NCBI RefSeq assembly: GCF_024166365.1
Contig: NC_064823.1
Span: 3,466,924 to 3,530,923, forward strand
DNA: 64,000 bases
Source: Elephas maximus indicus
Lineage: Eukaryota; Chordata; Mammalia; Proboscidea; Elephantidae
Direction of reading: 5' to 3'
Shown: positions 35,447 through 44,167 of the stretch, in pieces
How the letters are laid out: each line of letters begins with the position of its first letter
Numbering within the stretch: the first letter of the stretch is position 1
Made by a program: the position numbers and the translations under genes
Notes under the pieces: generated by a model
The model's input: the letters and a program-made list of their open reading frames with translations, nothing else
Databases searched by the model: none
Told to the model about the DNA's origin: nothing

Positions 35447-35584
35447 TTTTCCTATAATGAATTGGTTCTTAAAAAAGAGGCTTCAGCCATCCATTTGAAG
35501 GCCCATTTACCAGAGACATTTTTTTGATTGAAGCCTGACTGCTTCTAGTTTCTGATACAGGGCTCTGTGTAACCAGCACACAGT

Positions 35585-35623
35585 GGGTGGCAGGGGCTGG
35601 CGGCGGGGGCGGGGGGGGGCGGG
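35585..35623 (+). repeat. G-quadruplex-prone G tract
   Basis: Successive runs GGGTGG, GGGG, GGGGG, GGGGGGGGG and GGG on the sense strand of MAML3, about 560 nt after an exon donor. The sequence is prone to fold in RNA and DNA. Confidence 0.7.
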
Positions 35624-37225
35624 TGCTGACTGACATTCTTCATAAGCCCTCATATCTCTAGCATGAAGAAAAAAGAAATAATTCAGAGAACGTTGTTTCT
35701 TGGAAAGAAGTAGTGGGAGGAGGGATTGAGGAGAATGCTGTCAAATTGATCATGAACAATGGAAGGTGAACAATAGCAGAACAACAGGGCCAGCAGAACT
35801 ACCTAGAAACCTGAACTACGGTCACAGAAAGGGTATGAACTTAAAGAAAATTCCCAAGAGTTTTTAAAAACAGCTCAGGAAATCTTTGAGTTAAAGGAAG
35901 ACCTAACGCAAATAAAGCTTTACCTTAGGCATCTTTGTCCACCCTTGCCATCTTATCCCTCCAGCTTTGAGAGCAAGCCTTCCCTGTGGGCTGTTCCTGT
36001 AGGTTTCCATTTGTTTTGTTTTTAGAGACATCAGCACTTGATTTAGTATTATCCCAGGGAAAGCCTCCAGACCTTCTATGAGCTATCCCTAGGTGGTGGC
36101 TTCTGTGGGGGCCCGCACAAAGCACCTACCACATCAGGCTCTTATAGGAGGTGAGATGTTGTCATATAAGGCTCAAGGCCCAACAAATCTCTGTCCCACA
36201 ATTACCCTTCTAGACTGTTCCTTATGGGATCAAAATTGTGGACATTTATCTAGCATCCACATATATACGAGATACTCTGTAGAGCACAGGCATGTCGAGG
36301 TCCCTACTAACCAAAAGCTTCATTTCAAAGCAATGCCAGTCATTCCCCAAACAGAAAAATTGGACCATTGAACACAATTCACTTACGTTCCTTTTTTTTT
36401 TTTTTTGCTTTTGTGTTCCTGTACAGCTGTGTAATTATCTCCCTTTTTTACCAAGGTCAGTCAGCCTCCTGGGAGCTATTGTACAAACAAAGCTCTATCC
36501 CTCTCACCCCGCATGAGTCATGTGGCAAGGAACCATGCTAATCTCTCAGGCAGTGATAAATGGAGCTACTGAGGGGAAGCTGGGTTTCCTAAATCCTCTC
36601 CTCAACCAATCCCAGGGAATTTCAGGTGTGCCCAAAGTTTTGAGTGATGACTTTCAATATGTGTGCTGTGGCCGAGGCACAGAGGGGACCAAGGGCAACC
36701 AGGTAGAACTCAGTTATGTGAGCGCAGGGCTGTTCCCATTCAGTGAGATCAGCCAGACCCAGGACTCAAACCAGACCCGGGGCATGAGGAGAGAGGTGGA
36801 GGAGTGTGATAAAGAGAGATGTAGCCAAATAATAAAATAATGTAAACTAGAAAGCAAGAGATAGGAGGACCCTCAGAATCCAGTAAACAGGAAGATAGAG
36901 CACCGCATCCTTAGAAAAGATGAGGGAATGGGAAGGTATGACCTGAGTAGAATTCCTTAACAACTGGGTGCATCAGGAGATAATGAGGGGCTGAGGAAAG
37001 ATGTGTGCGAAATTCTTTGGCAGCTATATTCCGCACGCAGATGTGTGTGGCGACCTGTCACAGGCCACTGGTGCCCAGGAATATGATGTAAGAGCTGCGG
37101 CCACATGTGCCAGCCATCAGAAGTGAAACAGATACTGCGTTTAAAAAGCTCTAGTCAGTGTATTACATGCATCTTCCCTGCATCTGGAGAGACAGTGCTC
37201 ATGTATGCAGACTATCTGGGGGTCT

Positions 37226-37427
37226 GGAGTCCCTGGCTGTTACACATGGTTAATGCACTTGGCTACTGACCAAAAGGCTGGAGGTTTGAGTCCACCCAGC
37301 GACACCTCAGAAGAAAGACCTGCTGATCTAATTCTGAAAAATCAGCCAGTGAAAACCCTATGGAGCACAGTTCTACTCTGACACACGTGTCACCATGAGT
37401 CCGAATCGAGTCCACAGCAGCTAGTTA
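37226..37427 (+). mobile_element. AfroSINE
   Basis: GGAGTCCCTGGCTGTTACAC head to GTCCACAGCAGCTAGTTA. Flanked by GGGGTCT on both sides. Confidence 0.82.
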
Positions 37428-37744
37428 TCCTAGGGGTCTACCCGTGGTAGGCTCTCAACTCTTTGCTTTGAGAATGAACGTTGCCACATCTATCCCAAGC
37501 TGATTTGTCTTGGTCTCTACAGGATTGAAAAGTGCCCTAATTAACGCATATTGGCAACAGTGGATTTAAACCCCTCAGGTTTCCCAAGGAAAAACAGGAG
37601 GATGGGGGATCCTGCATATCTTTGGGAACTTTAAAAGGATTCTCAATGGACTTGGAAATCAGAGCACGGTAGGTTGAAAGTAGGACTGAATTAACATTTA
37701 ATGCCTTGGTCTGCCAGAGTTCAGAATATGTCACCTCTCATCCA

Positions 37745-37945
37745 TTCACAAAGGTTCGACAGAACTTAGAATTTTAGATCTGAAGGAACATTAGATATCA
37801 TGAAGTCCCATCATGTCATATATGAGGAAACTGAGGTCATATGTATGATTTATCCGGATCACAGAGCTAGAGAGGCAGGCCCGGGACTGGAATCCGGGTC
37901 TGCTGGCTCCTGGTTCAGGGCTGGCTGCACCGCAACCCACCACAG
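37745..37945 (+). mobile_element. MIR
   Basis: ATATATGAGGAAACTGAGGT, GATCACAGAGCTAGAGAGGC and GACTGGAATCCGGGTCTGCT give a near-complete MIR. Confidence 0.72.
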
Positions 37946-38254
37946 GCTACCTCAGGATTAGTCCTCACTGTAAGGGGGACAATTAATTTTCTTATTTAAT
38001 ATGGGAAGTTTGGCTGAGGAGAGGCTTTTAAATATTCAACTTACTCTCAGTAATGCCTTTATTGCTGCCTAAAAGATTAGCGTGGTTTGTCTACACTTTA
38101 ATGTAATTAATTAATCAGTTTCAACAGTTTTGTGCCTTGTGGGGAGTGGGGAGGAAAGAAAGAAAATCACAGGGCTGCCTGGGAACAAAAACAAAAGGAA
38201 GAAATAGAAATAATCACATGCATTAAGAAATGGTCAGTGTGTGTTATTTTTATA

Positions 38255-38440
38255 ATGAACACTCTGAAGAGCAGCGACCTTGTTGTATGTTCTCTGTAGC
38301 CCCTGCAGATGAAAGGTGCTTAATGAATATTCACCAGCTGCAGAAAGGAGGTTAAATGACAGGCTGAAGGTCACGCTGCTACTTGATGGCAGACCTAGAA
38401 CTGAAAGCCCCTTTCTCTGCTCTTTCCACCTCACTCCTGT
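38255..38440 (+). mobile_element. L2 3' end followed by MIR-like sequence
   Basis: AGCAGCGACCTTGTTGTATG and AGGTGCTTAATGAATATTCA (L2 end), then GGTTAAATGACAGGCTGAAG (MIR-like core). Confidence 0.45.
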
Positions 38441-38794
38441 TTTCTCTCCCTTTTCACAAGCAGCATGATAATGATCGTAATAGCTTCTCCAGTATACTGG
38501 TTACCACGATAGCAGTGCAGAATTTCCATGAGTGGGAGAAGACTGAAATGCATGGCCCCTGGCTCCTGGTATCTGGGGAGTCCCACACGTTTTCCCCCAG
38601 TTACCAAATGCTGTATGTCTTGCTTGTAGAAATATATTTTACAGGCAGTGTGGCCTCACAGGAGTAAGATCCTTTTTTACCGCCCCAGAAAATCCAGTCT
38701 TCCTCTGCCCGAAGCATCTACTTAGGTCATTAACAATTAGTTGCTTTTCCCTTTGAGTGAGGACCTCCCTCCGTCAGCATTCCTTATGATGCAT

Positions 38795-39498
38795 CAGAGT
38801 GAGTATGTATGTTCACCAAAGGCATGTACAGGGAGGGTCAGAGCAGCTGTAGTCATGACAGCCCCAAACCGGAAGCACCCTAAATGACCATCACCAGTGA
38901 AATGGCTAAATACGTTATGGTATATTCATGTGATGGAATATTATTCAACAGTGAGAATGAACAACACACATACTTAACACGGATGAATCTCACAAATACA
39001 GTGATGAATGCAAAAAGCCAGACACCAAAGATTTATTTCCATATAACTAACCTGTTATTGAAGTTAGATGCCAGTTGAGTCGATTTTCAACTCATAGAGA
39101 CCCCATGTGACAAAGGAGAACTGCCCCATACGGTTTCCTAGGCTGTGGTCTTTATGGAAGCAGATCACCAGGTTTTCCTGCATGGAGCCACTGGGTGGGT
39201 TTGAACTGCCAGACTTTTGGTCAGCAGCCAAGCCCTTAACCATTTCATCACCAGGGCTCCTTATAACTAATCTGTGTTGTTAAAAGTTAGGATAGTGGTT
39301 TGCCCTGGGTCTGAGGGAGGGTACTGGCTAGAAATGGACATGAGGGGTTTCAGGCAATGTTCTTTTTCTCGATCTGGGTGCTGGGTGCTGGAGTGTGTTC
39401 ATTTTGTGAAAATGGATCAAACTGTACATTTGGGATTTATGCACTAATCTGTATGCTTGACATTCTTCAATAAAATATTCTCTTTAAAAAAAAAAAAA
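38795..39498 (+). mobile_element. Old L1 3' end, interrupted by AfroSINE
   Basis: GAAGCACCCTAAATGACCAT, TATTCATGTGATGGAATATT and, after the SINE, TTTGTGAAAATGGATCAAAC, ending CTTCAATAAAATATTC and poly(A) 85 bp before a MAML3 exon. Confidence 0.75.
39056..39262 (-). mobile_element. AfroSINE inside L1, with TSD
   Basis: Flanked by ATAACTAACCTGT (39043-39055) and ATAACTAATCTGT (39263-39275). Lies about 320 bp before a MAML3 exon. Confidence 0.9.
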
Positions 39499-39582
39499 GC
39501 AAAACCTGCCCACCTAGAACTGCCAGGCTATTTAACTGCACGCTCTTTCCCCATCTCACCCCCATTTCCTCTGTTGTTCCAG

Positions 39583-39667
39583 CAGCTGCAGCAGTCCCAC
39601 TTACCCCGGCAGCACCTCCAACAACAGCGGAACCCGTACCCAGTGCAGCAGGTCAATCAATTTCAAG
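39583..39667 (+). CDS. MAML3: MAML3 internal coding exon (85 nt)
   Basis: The exon reads QLQQSHLPRQHLQQQRNPYP then VQQVNQFQ and ends with one base (G) of a glycine codon before a GTGAGG donor, so it is phase 0 to phase 1. It continues the Q-rich coactivator segment from the preceding exon (ILAEQ joined to QLQQ). The acceptor is a tandem NAGNAG: TTCCAG then CAG. The start is placed at 39583 because human MAML3 as I recall it has the extra glutamine; use of the second AG would begin at 39586 and drop one Q. An L1 3' end with its A-rich tail stops about 85 bp upstream, so the branch-point region lies in a very short unique stretch. Confidence 0.93.
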
Positions 39668-39952
39668 GTGAGGCCAGAGCACACATCTTCCGTTTTATAC
39701 CTTCCACTCGGAATGTGTAAGTCAATGTGTAGCCAGTGACACTGCCTTATAATGCCGTTTTTATGCCCAAGTAATAATCAAAGTATTTAACAACCAATGG
39801 GATGGATTCCTGAGGCCTCCACCTGTGCCAGGCATTAAACTTTTGGTTTCTGGACCCTGGAGATGCCCTTGAGGGGCTCAGGGGAGGAGTCTGGGTGGCT
39901 GTGAGGAGGGGGACTCTCAGGGACTAGGGCATTGCTCTTTAACTGTACCAGA

Positions 39953-40112
39953 AAATCAAACCCATTGCCACCAAGTTGATTCTGACTCATAGCAACCCTA
40001 CAGGACAGAGTAGAACTGCCCCATAGGGTTTCCAAGGAGCGCCTGGTAGATTGAAACTGCTGACCTTTTAGTTAGCAGCCATAGCTCTTAACCACTACAC
40101 CACTAGGGCTTC
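39953..40112 (-). mobile_element. AfroSINE
   Basis: ACCCATTGCCACCAAGTTGA to CACTACACCACTAGGGCTTC. Confidence 0.9.
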
Positions 40113-40171
40113 CACACTTCATTTGTGGTACAGAAATATTTTGATAGTTTAGCAACCAGTAAGGACATACT

Positions 40172-40336
40172 GGAGCCCTGGTGGTGCAGTGGTTAAGAGC
40201 TTGGTTGCCGACCAAAAGGTCAGCAGTTTGAATTCATGAGCCGCTCCTTGGAAACTCTCTGAGGCAATTTTACTCTGTCCTATAGGGTCACTATGAGTCA
40301 GAATTGACTTGATGGCAATTGATCTGGTCTGGTCTT
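40172..40336 (+). mobile_element. AfroSINE with TSD
   Basis: GGAGCCCTGGTGGTGCAGTG head. Flanks AAGGACATACT (40161-40171) and AAGAACATACT (40337-40347). Confidence 0.92.
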
Positions 40337-40764
40337 AAGAACATACTCTTGGCCCAATATCAGCCTTGTTGATGGCTAGATCGTCATTTTAATGACTACA
40401 GGGGGGAAATCCTGTGTGGCTTCTCTCTTGCTAATCTCATCAGGTCAGCTGGCCAAAGCCCTCACTTCTAACAGCCCAAGTGGAAGAATCTGGCTTGCAG
40501 CAACCACTGATCTTCTTCTGAATATAGAAGACAAAGAGGGCCTTGAGGCCAATTGCCCTCTCTTGATCCTGTTGCCTTTTGGGGAATTCCTGACTCATGA
40601 CCCTAGTAGCAGTGGGTGTGCTGTGGGCCCAGTGCTGTCCTTCCTTTGTAAATATAGAAGAGCCACTCAAATCTCAGACCCTCCCATCTGCAGTGGAAAG
40701 AGCCCTTGAGGGTCTTATATGACATGACCTGAGGACCCTTCCCAATCTCATCCACAGGAGTTTT

Positions 40765-41080
40765 CAGCCCTGGTGGTGCAGTGGTTAGGTGCTCTCCTGC
40801 TAACCAAAAGCTTGGTGGTTCAAACCCACCAGCCACTCCACGGGAGAAATGACGTGGTAATCTCCTCCCGTAAAGATTTATAAAAAACACCAAAGCCATT
40901 GGCATCAATTCCAACTCATAGCGACCCTACAGGACAGAGCAGAACTGCCCCATAGGATTTCCAAGGCTGTAAATCTTTACAGAAGAGACTGCCACATTTT
41001 TCTCCCACCTAGGAAACTCTATGGGGCAGTCCTACTCGGTCACATGAGGCCGCTCTCGGCTCAACAGCACACAACAACAG
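40765..41080. mobile_element. Composite of two AfroSINEs in opposite orientation
   Basis: A + strand head (CAGCCCTGGTGGTGCAGTGG) continues to GTAAAGATTT, a - strand body follows (GGCATCAATTCCAACTCATA), then + strand sequence resumes (CTCTATGGGGCAGTCCTACT) and ends CACACAACAACAG. Confidence 0.75.
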
Positions 41081-41164
41081 ACAACAGAAATCCTAATTCC
41101 CATCCTCTACCTTTCTTGTTGGACCTAGAGCAATGTGTCCTAATTCCTTGAGTGTTACTGATGC

Positions 41165-41515
41165 CTTTAAGAATCTTCCAGAACAGCCTGATGGAGACTG
41201 GAGAAACCCTGAGAGTATCGCCCCCGGACACCCTTTCAGCTCAGTAATGAACTCACTCAGGAGGTTCACCCTTCAGCGAAAGATTGGACAGGCCCATAAA
41301 ACAAAACAAGACTAAAGGGGCACACTAGCCCAGGGGCAAAGGCTAGAAGGCAGGAGGGAACAGGAAAGCTGGTAATAGGGAACCCAAGGTTGAAAAGGGG
41401 GAGTGTTGACATGTCGTGGGGTTGGCAACCAGTGTCATAAAATAGTATGTGTACTGTTTAATGAGAAGCTAGTTTGTTCTGAATACCTTCACCTAAAGTA
41501 CAATAAAAATTAAAA
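41165..41515 (+). mobile_element. LINE-like 3' end, first of two tandem copies
   Basis: From CCTGATGGAGACTGGAGAAA through GAAGGCAGGAGGGAACAGG to TTCACCTAAAGTACAATAAA and an A-rich tail. Its reverse complement is seen at 43942-44167. Confidence 0.65.
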
Positions 41516-41517
41516 AA

Positions 41518-41898
41518 TCCACCAGAACACCTTGCTAACTCAGAACTGAATCCACTCCCGAAGTCCTCCTTTCAGCCAAAGATTAGACAGCCTTATAAAA
41601 CAAAAAATAACACACGTGAGAAACATGCTTCTTAGTTCAGTCAAGTATACGAGACTAAGTGGTTGACACCTACCCAAAAGCGAAGGATGAGAAGGCAGGA
41701 AGGGACAGGAAACCTGGACAAATGGACACGGAACCCAGGGTGGAAAGGCAAAGGGGGAGAGTGGTGACACAATGTGGGGATTGCAACCAATGTCACAGAA
41801 CAATTTGTGTATAAATTTTTGAATGAGAAACTAATTTGCGCCGTAAACTTTCACCTAAGGCACAATAAGATTTAAAAAAAAAAAAAAAAAACACTGGC
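41518..41898 (+). mobile_element. LINE-like 3' end, second of two tandem copies
   Basis: The same element order as 41165-41515 (TTAGACAGCCTTATAAAAC, GAAGGCAGGAAGGGACAGG, TTTCACCTAAGGCACAATAA), ending in a run of about 18 A. More diverged than its neighbour. Confidence 0.65.
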
Positions 41899-42045
41899 AG
41901 CAACAACAAAAATAAAAGAATCTACCAGAAGCTATGAAGCCCCTTCTGCAGAAATATGCATACATGTAAATATATACAAACTTTGTGTATCATATCACAA
42001 GGGTGACAGACCTTCCTAAGCCTTATTAATAAACTGGGTAAAAAC

Positions 42046-42803
42046 AGCGTCACTAGGAGGGTGCAGGGGGTGTGGACCACACCGGGTGACACTGTTAGAG
42101 GGGGTGACACCAAAATGACCATAAAATTTTTGTGCAGTGTTTCAGCAGAAATTTATAATTTTTATAAAACATCCCTGTAGTTAGTTTTAACAACAAAAAC
42201 ATTTTTGTAAGCCCCATCTCACATGTATCCATATACCTACAAGGCTAAAACTCTATGCTAATTTACTATTTGAACGTTTGGAGCCCTGGTGGCGAAGCGG
42301 TTAAGAGCTTAGCTGCTAACTAAAGGTCGGCAGTTTGAATCCACTAGCCGCTCTTTGGAAACCCCATGGAGCAGTTCTACTGTGTCCTATAGGGTTGCTA
42401 TGAGTCGGAATCGACGTGGTGACAGCAGGTTTTAATGCCCTCTGATCAGAGCTGTCATTGTTACCCAATTACAAGGATGCTTTGAATGACAGTTGTATTT
42501 GTACGTGCTACAAGCACCCGCTGTTGTTTTCGTTGCTGCTGCTGTTTTTATAGTCACTGATTTTGTAAAAATTTTCTGGTGTTTTAGCTACAATATTGTG
42601 GTAATTAGTATCTGTGAACCTTTATCAATAACTTTTTTGAGAATGAAGTAGTAATTAAAGGAAAAGAAAGAGTGATATACAGGAATTATGATTTAGGTTA
42701 CATCAGTACAAAAAGCATTACTAAGGATTCGGTATGGTCTGGTAACAGAGGAGGTCCGCGGGGCGGGGGGTGACACCATTACCCCTAGTGACACCACTGG
42801 ATA
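42046..42803. mobile_element. Possible DNA transposon with GTCACTAGG inverted ends
   Basis: The left end is GCGTCACTAGGAGGGTGCAG and the right end (reverse complement) is GTGTCACTAGGGGTAATGGT. GGGTGACAC strings lie near both ends. The interior is AT-rich and contains an AfroSINE at 42280-42434. The repeat of the ends could also be chance, and no ORF supports a transposase. Confidence 0.3.
42280..42434 (+). mobile_element. AfroSINE
   Basis: GGAGCCCTGGTGGCGAAGCG head to GTGGTGACAGCAGGTTTTA; close to complete. Confidence 0.92.
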
Positions 42804-42826
42804 AAAAATTCCTGATATAGGGTAAC

Positions 42827-42982
42827 CCAAAAGCTCGTTGCCACTGCGTCGATTCTATAGTGACCCTGTAGGACAGAATAGAACTGTGCCATAGGGTTCC
42901 CAAGGAGCAGCTGGTAGATTTGAACTGCCCACCTTTGGGTTAGCAGCCAAGCTCTTAACCACAGCACCACCAGAGCTCCTCT
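42827..42982 (-). mobile_element. AfroSINE
   Basis: CGTTGCCACTGCGTCGATTC to CAGCACCACCAGAGCTCCTC. Next to an A/T palindrome. Confidence 0.88.
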
Positions 42983-42988
42983 GATACT

Positions 42989-43022
42989 AAAAAAAAAAAA
43001 AAAAAAATTTTTTTTTTTTTTT
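42989..43022. repeat. A-run/T-run palindrome
   Basis: About 18 A directly followed by about 16 T, a perfect inverted repeat with no spacer. It adjoins the head of an antisense AfroSINE. Confidence 0.88.
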
Positions 43023-43542
43023 ATATAGGGTAGCATTTATTCACCTTTGGTTTGCAACACATTAGTAGGTTGTAAAAACAATTTAATAGGTCACAATCAA
43101 CATTTTTTTTTAATGAAACACAATAGAAAAGAAATTATCAAAGCATATCACAGTAAGGGAATCTTTTAATTCTGGTATAAACCCGGGTGCATATACTGGA
43201 TTATAATGTAAAATATGTTTCATACTGTGGATTGTGGTTTAAAAGTCTGAACACCACTGATGTCTACTGCTGGCTCTCACCAAACAGTGCTTGTGAGGCT
43301 CCTAGAGCTGAGCACTACCATTCCCTTCCACCGTGGGACTCTGTTCATTTTATATCACTCTAGATGTCTTCGGATTTGACATCGGAAGGACAAAAGGGAT
43401 TGAACTATCCTCGGGTATTCTGTGCACTAAATCTGTGCTGGCATTCTTTGAAGAATTCTGTTCCTTATTTTGTCATGGTGGGGAAGAGAATGGAATAGCT
43501 GTTCTTACACATGCAGTTTCTGTTACAGATGCCCTCCCTGTA

Positions 43543-43613
43543 CGCCTGTAGTTCTCTCACTTCCGCCTGTAGTTCCTTCACTTCCACCTGTAGTTCTCTC
43601 ACTTCGGCCTGCG
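43543..43613. repeat. 21-bp minisatellite (3.3 units)
   Basis: Three units of CGCCTGTAGTTCTCTCACTTC with few changes. On the - strand the unit is a multiple of three and spells ELQ-EV-E heptads, but no gene context supports translation. Confidence 0.88.
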
Positions 43614-43614
43614 T

Positions 43615-43770
43615 CACATTCACCGCGGAGCTTGTTAACACACAGGCGGCTGGGCCCCACCCCAGGGGTTTTCTGATTGACTGGGTCTGCCAGGGGTCCT
43701 GAGAATTTGCTTCTCTAACAAGTTCCCAGGTGCTGCTGATGTTGCTGGTCAAGGGACAGTGCTTTAGAAA
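43615..43770 (+). mobile_element. MER5A-like hAT fragment
   Basis: GGGCCCCACCCCAGGGGTTT, then GAGAATTTGC, then TAACAAGTTCCCAGGTGCTG and TGCTGGTCAAGGGACAGTGC follow MER5A in standard order. It adjoins a 21-bp minisatellite. Confidence 0.65.
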
Positions 43771-43941
43771 CATAAAAATCTGATTAACCTGGCATAGCGT
43801 CCTTTCAGTTTTCTAGGTTCATAACTCATTTATTATTATTATTTTGAATAAAGGGATCAAACAAAATTTAATCATTCCTCTGCATTATGGAACATAGACA
43901 TATTTTTGAATATGCTATTCTGAGTGCTTTGGGTCCAATTT

Positions 43942-44167
43942 CTTTTTTTTTTTTAATTGTACTTTAGACAAAGGTTTACAGAACAAACTAGTTTCTCATT
44001 AAACAGTACACATTGTGATATTGGTTAATAACCCCATGACATGTCAACACTCTCCCTTCTCAACCTTGGGTTCCCTATTACCAGCTTTCCTGTTCCCTCC
44101 TGCCTTCTAGTCCTTGCCCCTGGGCTGGTGTGCCCCTTTAGTCTCATTTTGTTTTATGGGCCTGGTT
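43942..44167 (-). mobile_element. LINE-like 3' end with 11-bp TSD
   Basis: Flanked by perfect GGGTCCAATTT at 43931-43941 and 44168-44178. Poly(T) at the left, then AATTGTACTTTAGACAAAGG. A severely 5'-truncated retro-insertion. Confidence 0.82.

Larger units (their letters stand above)
35027..39582 (+). other. MAML3: MAML3 intron between exons 34781 and 39583
   Basis: A 4.6-kb intron with GT donor and AG acceptor. It contains a hAT-like element (35196-35446), a G-quadruplex-prone tract (35585-35623), an AfroSINE, a MIR, an L2 end, and an L1 3' end with an embedded AfroSINE just before the acceptor. 35624-37225 and 38440-38790 hold nothing I can name. Confidence 0.9.

Noticed and set aside
43543-43613. 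CRISPR-like repeats
   Set aside because: Direct tandem units of 21 bp without spacers are a minisatellite.
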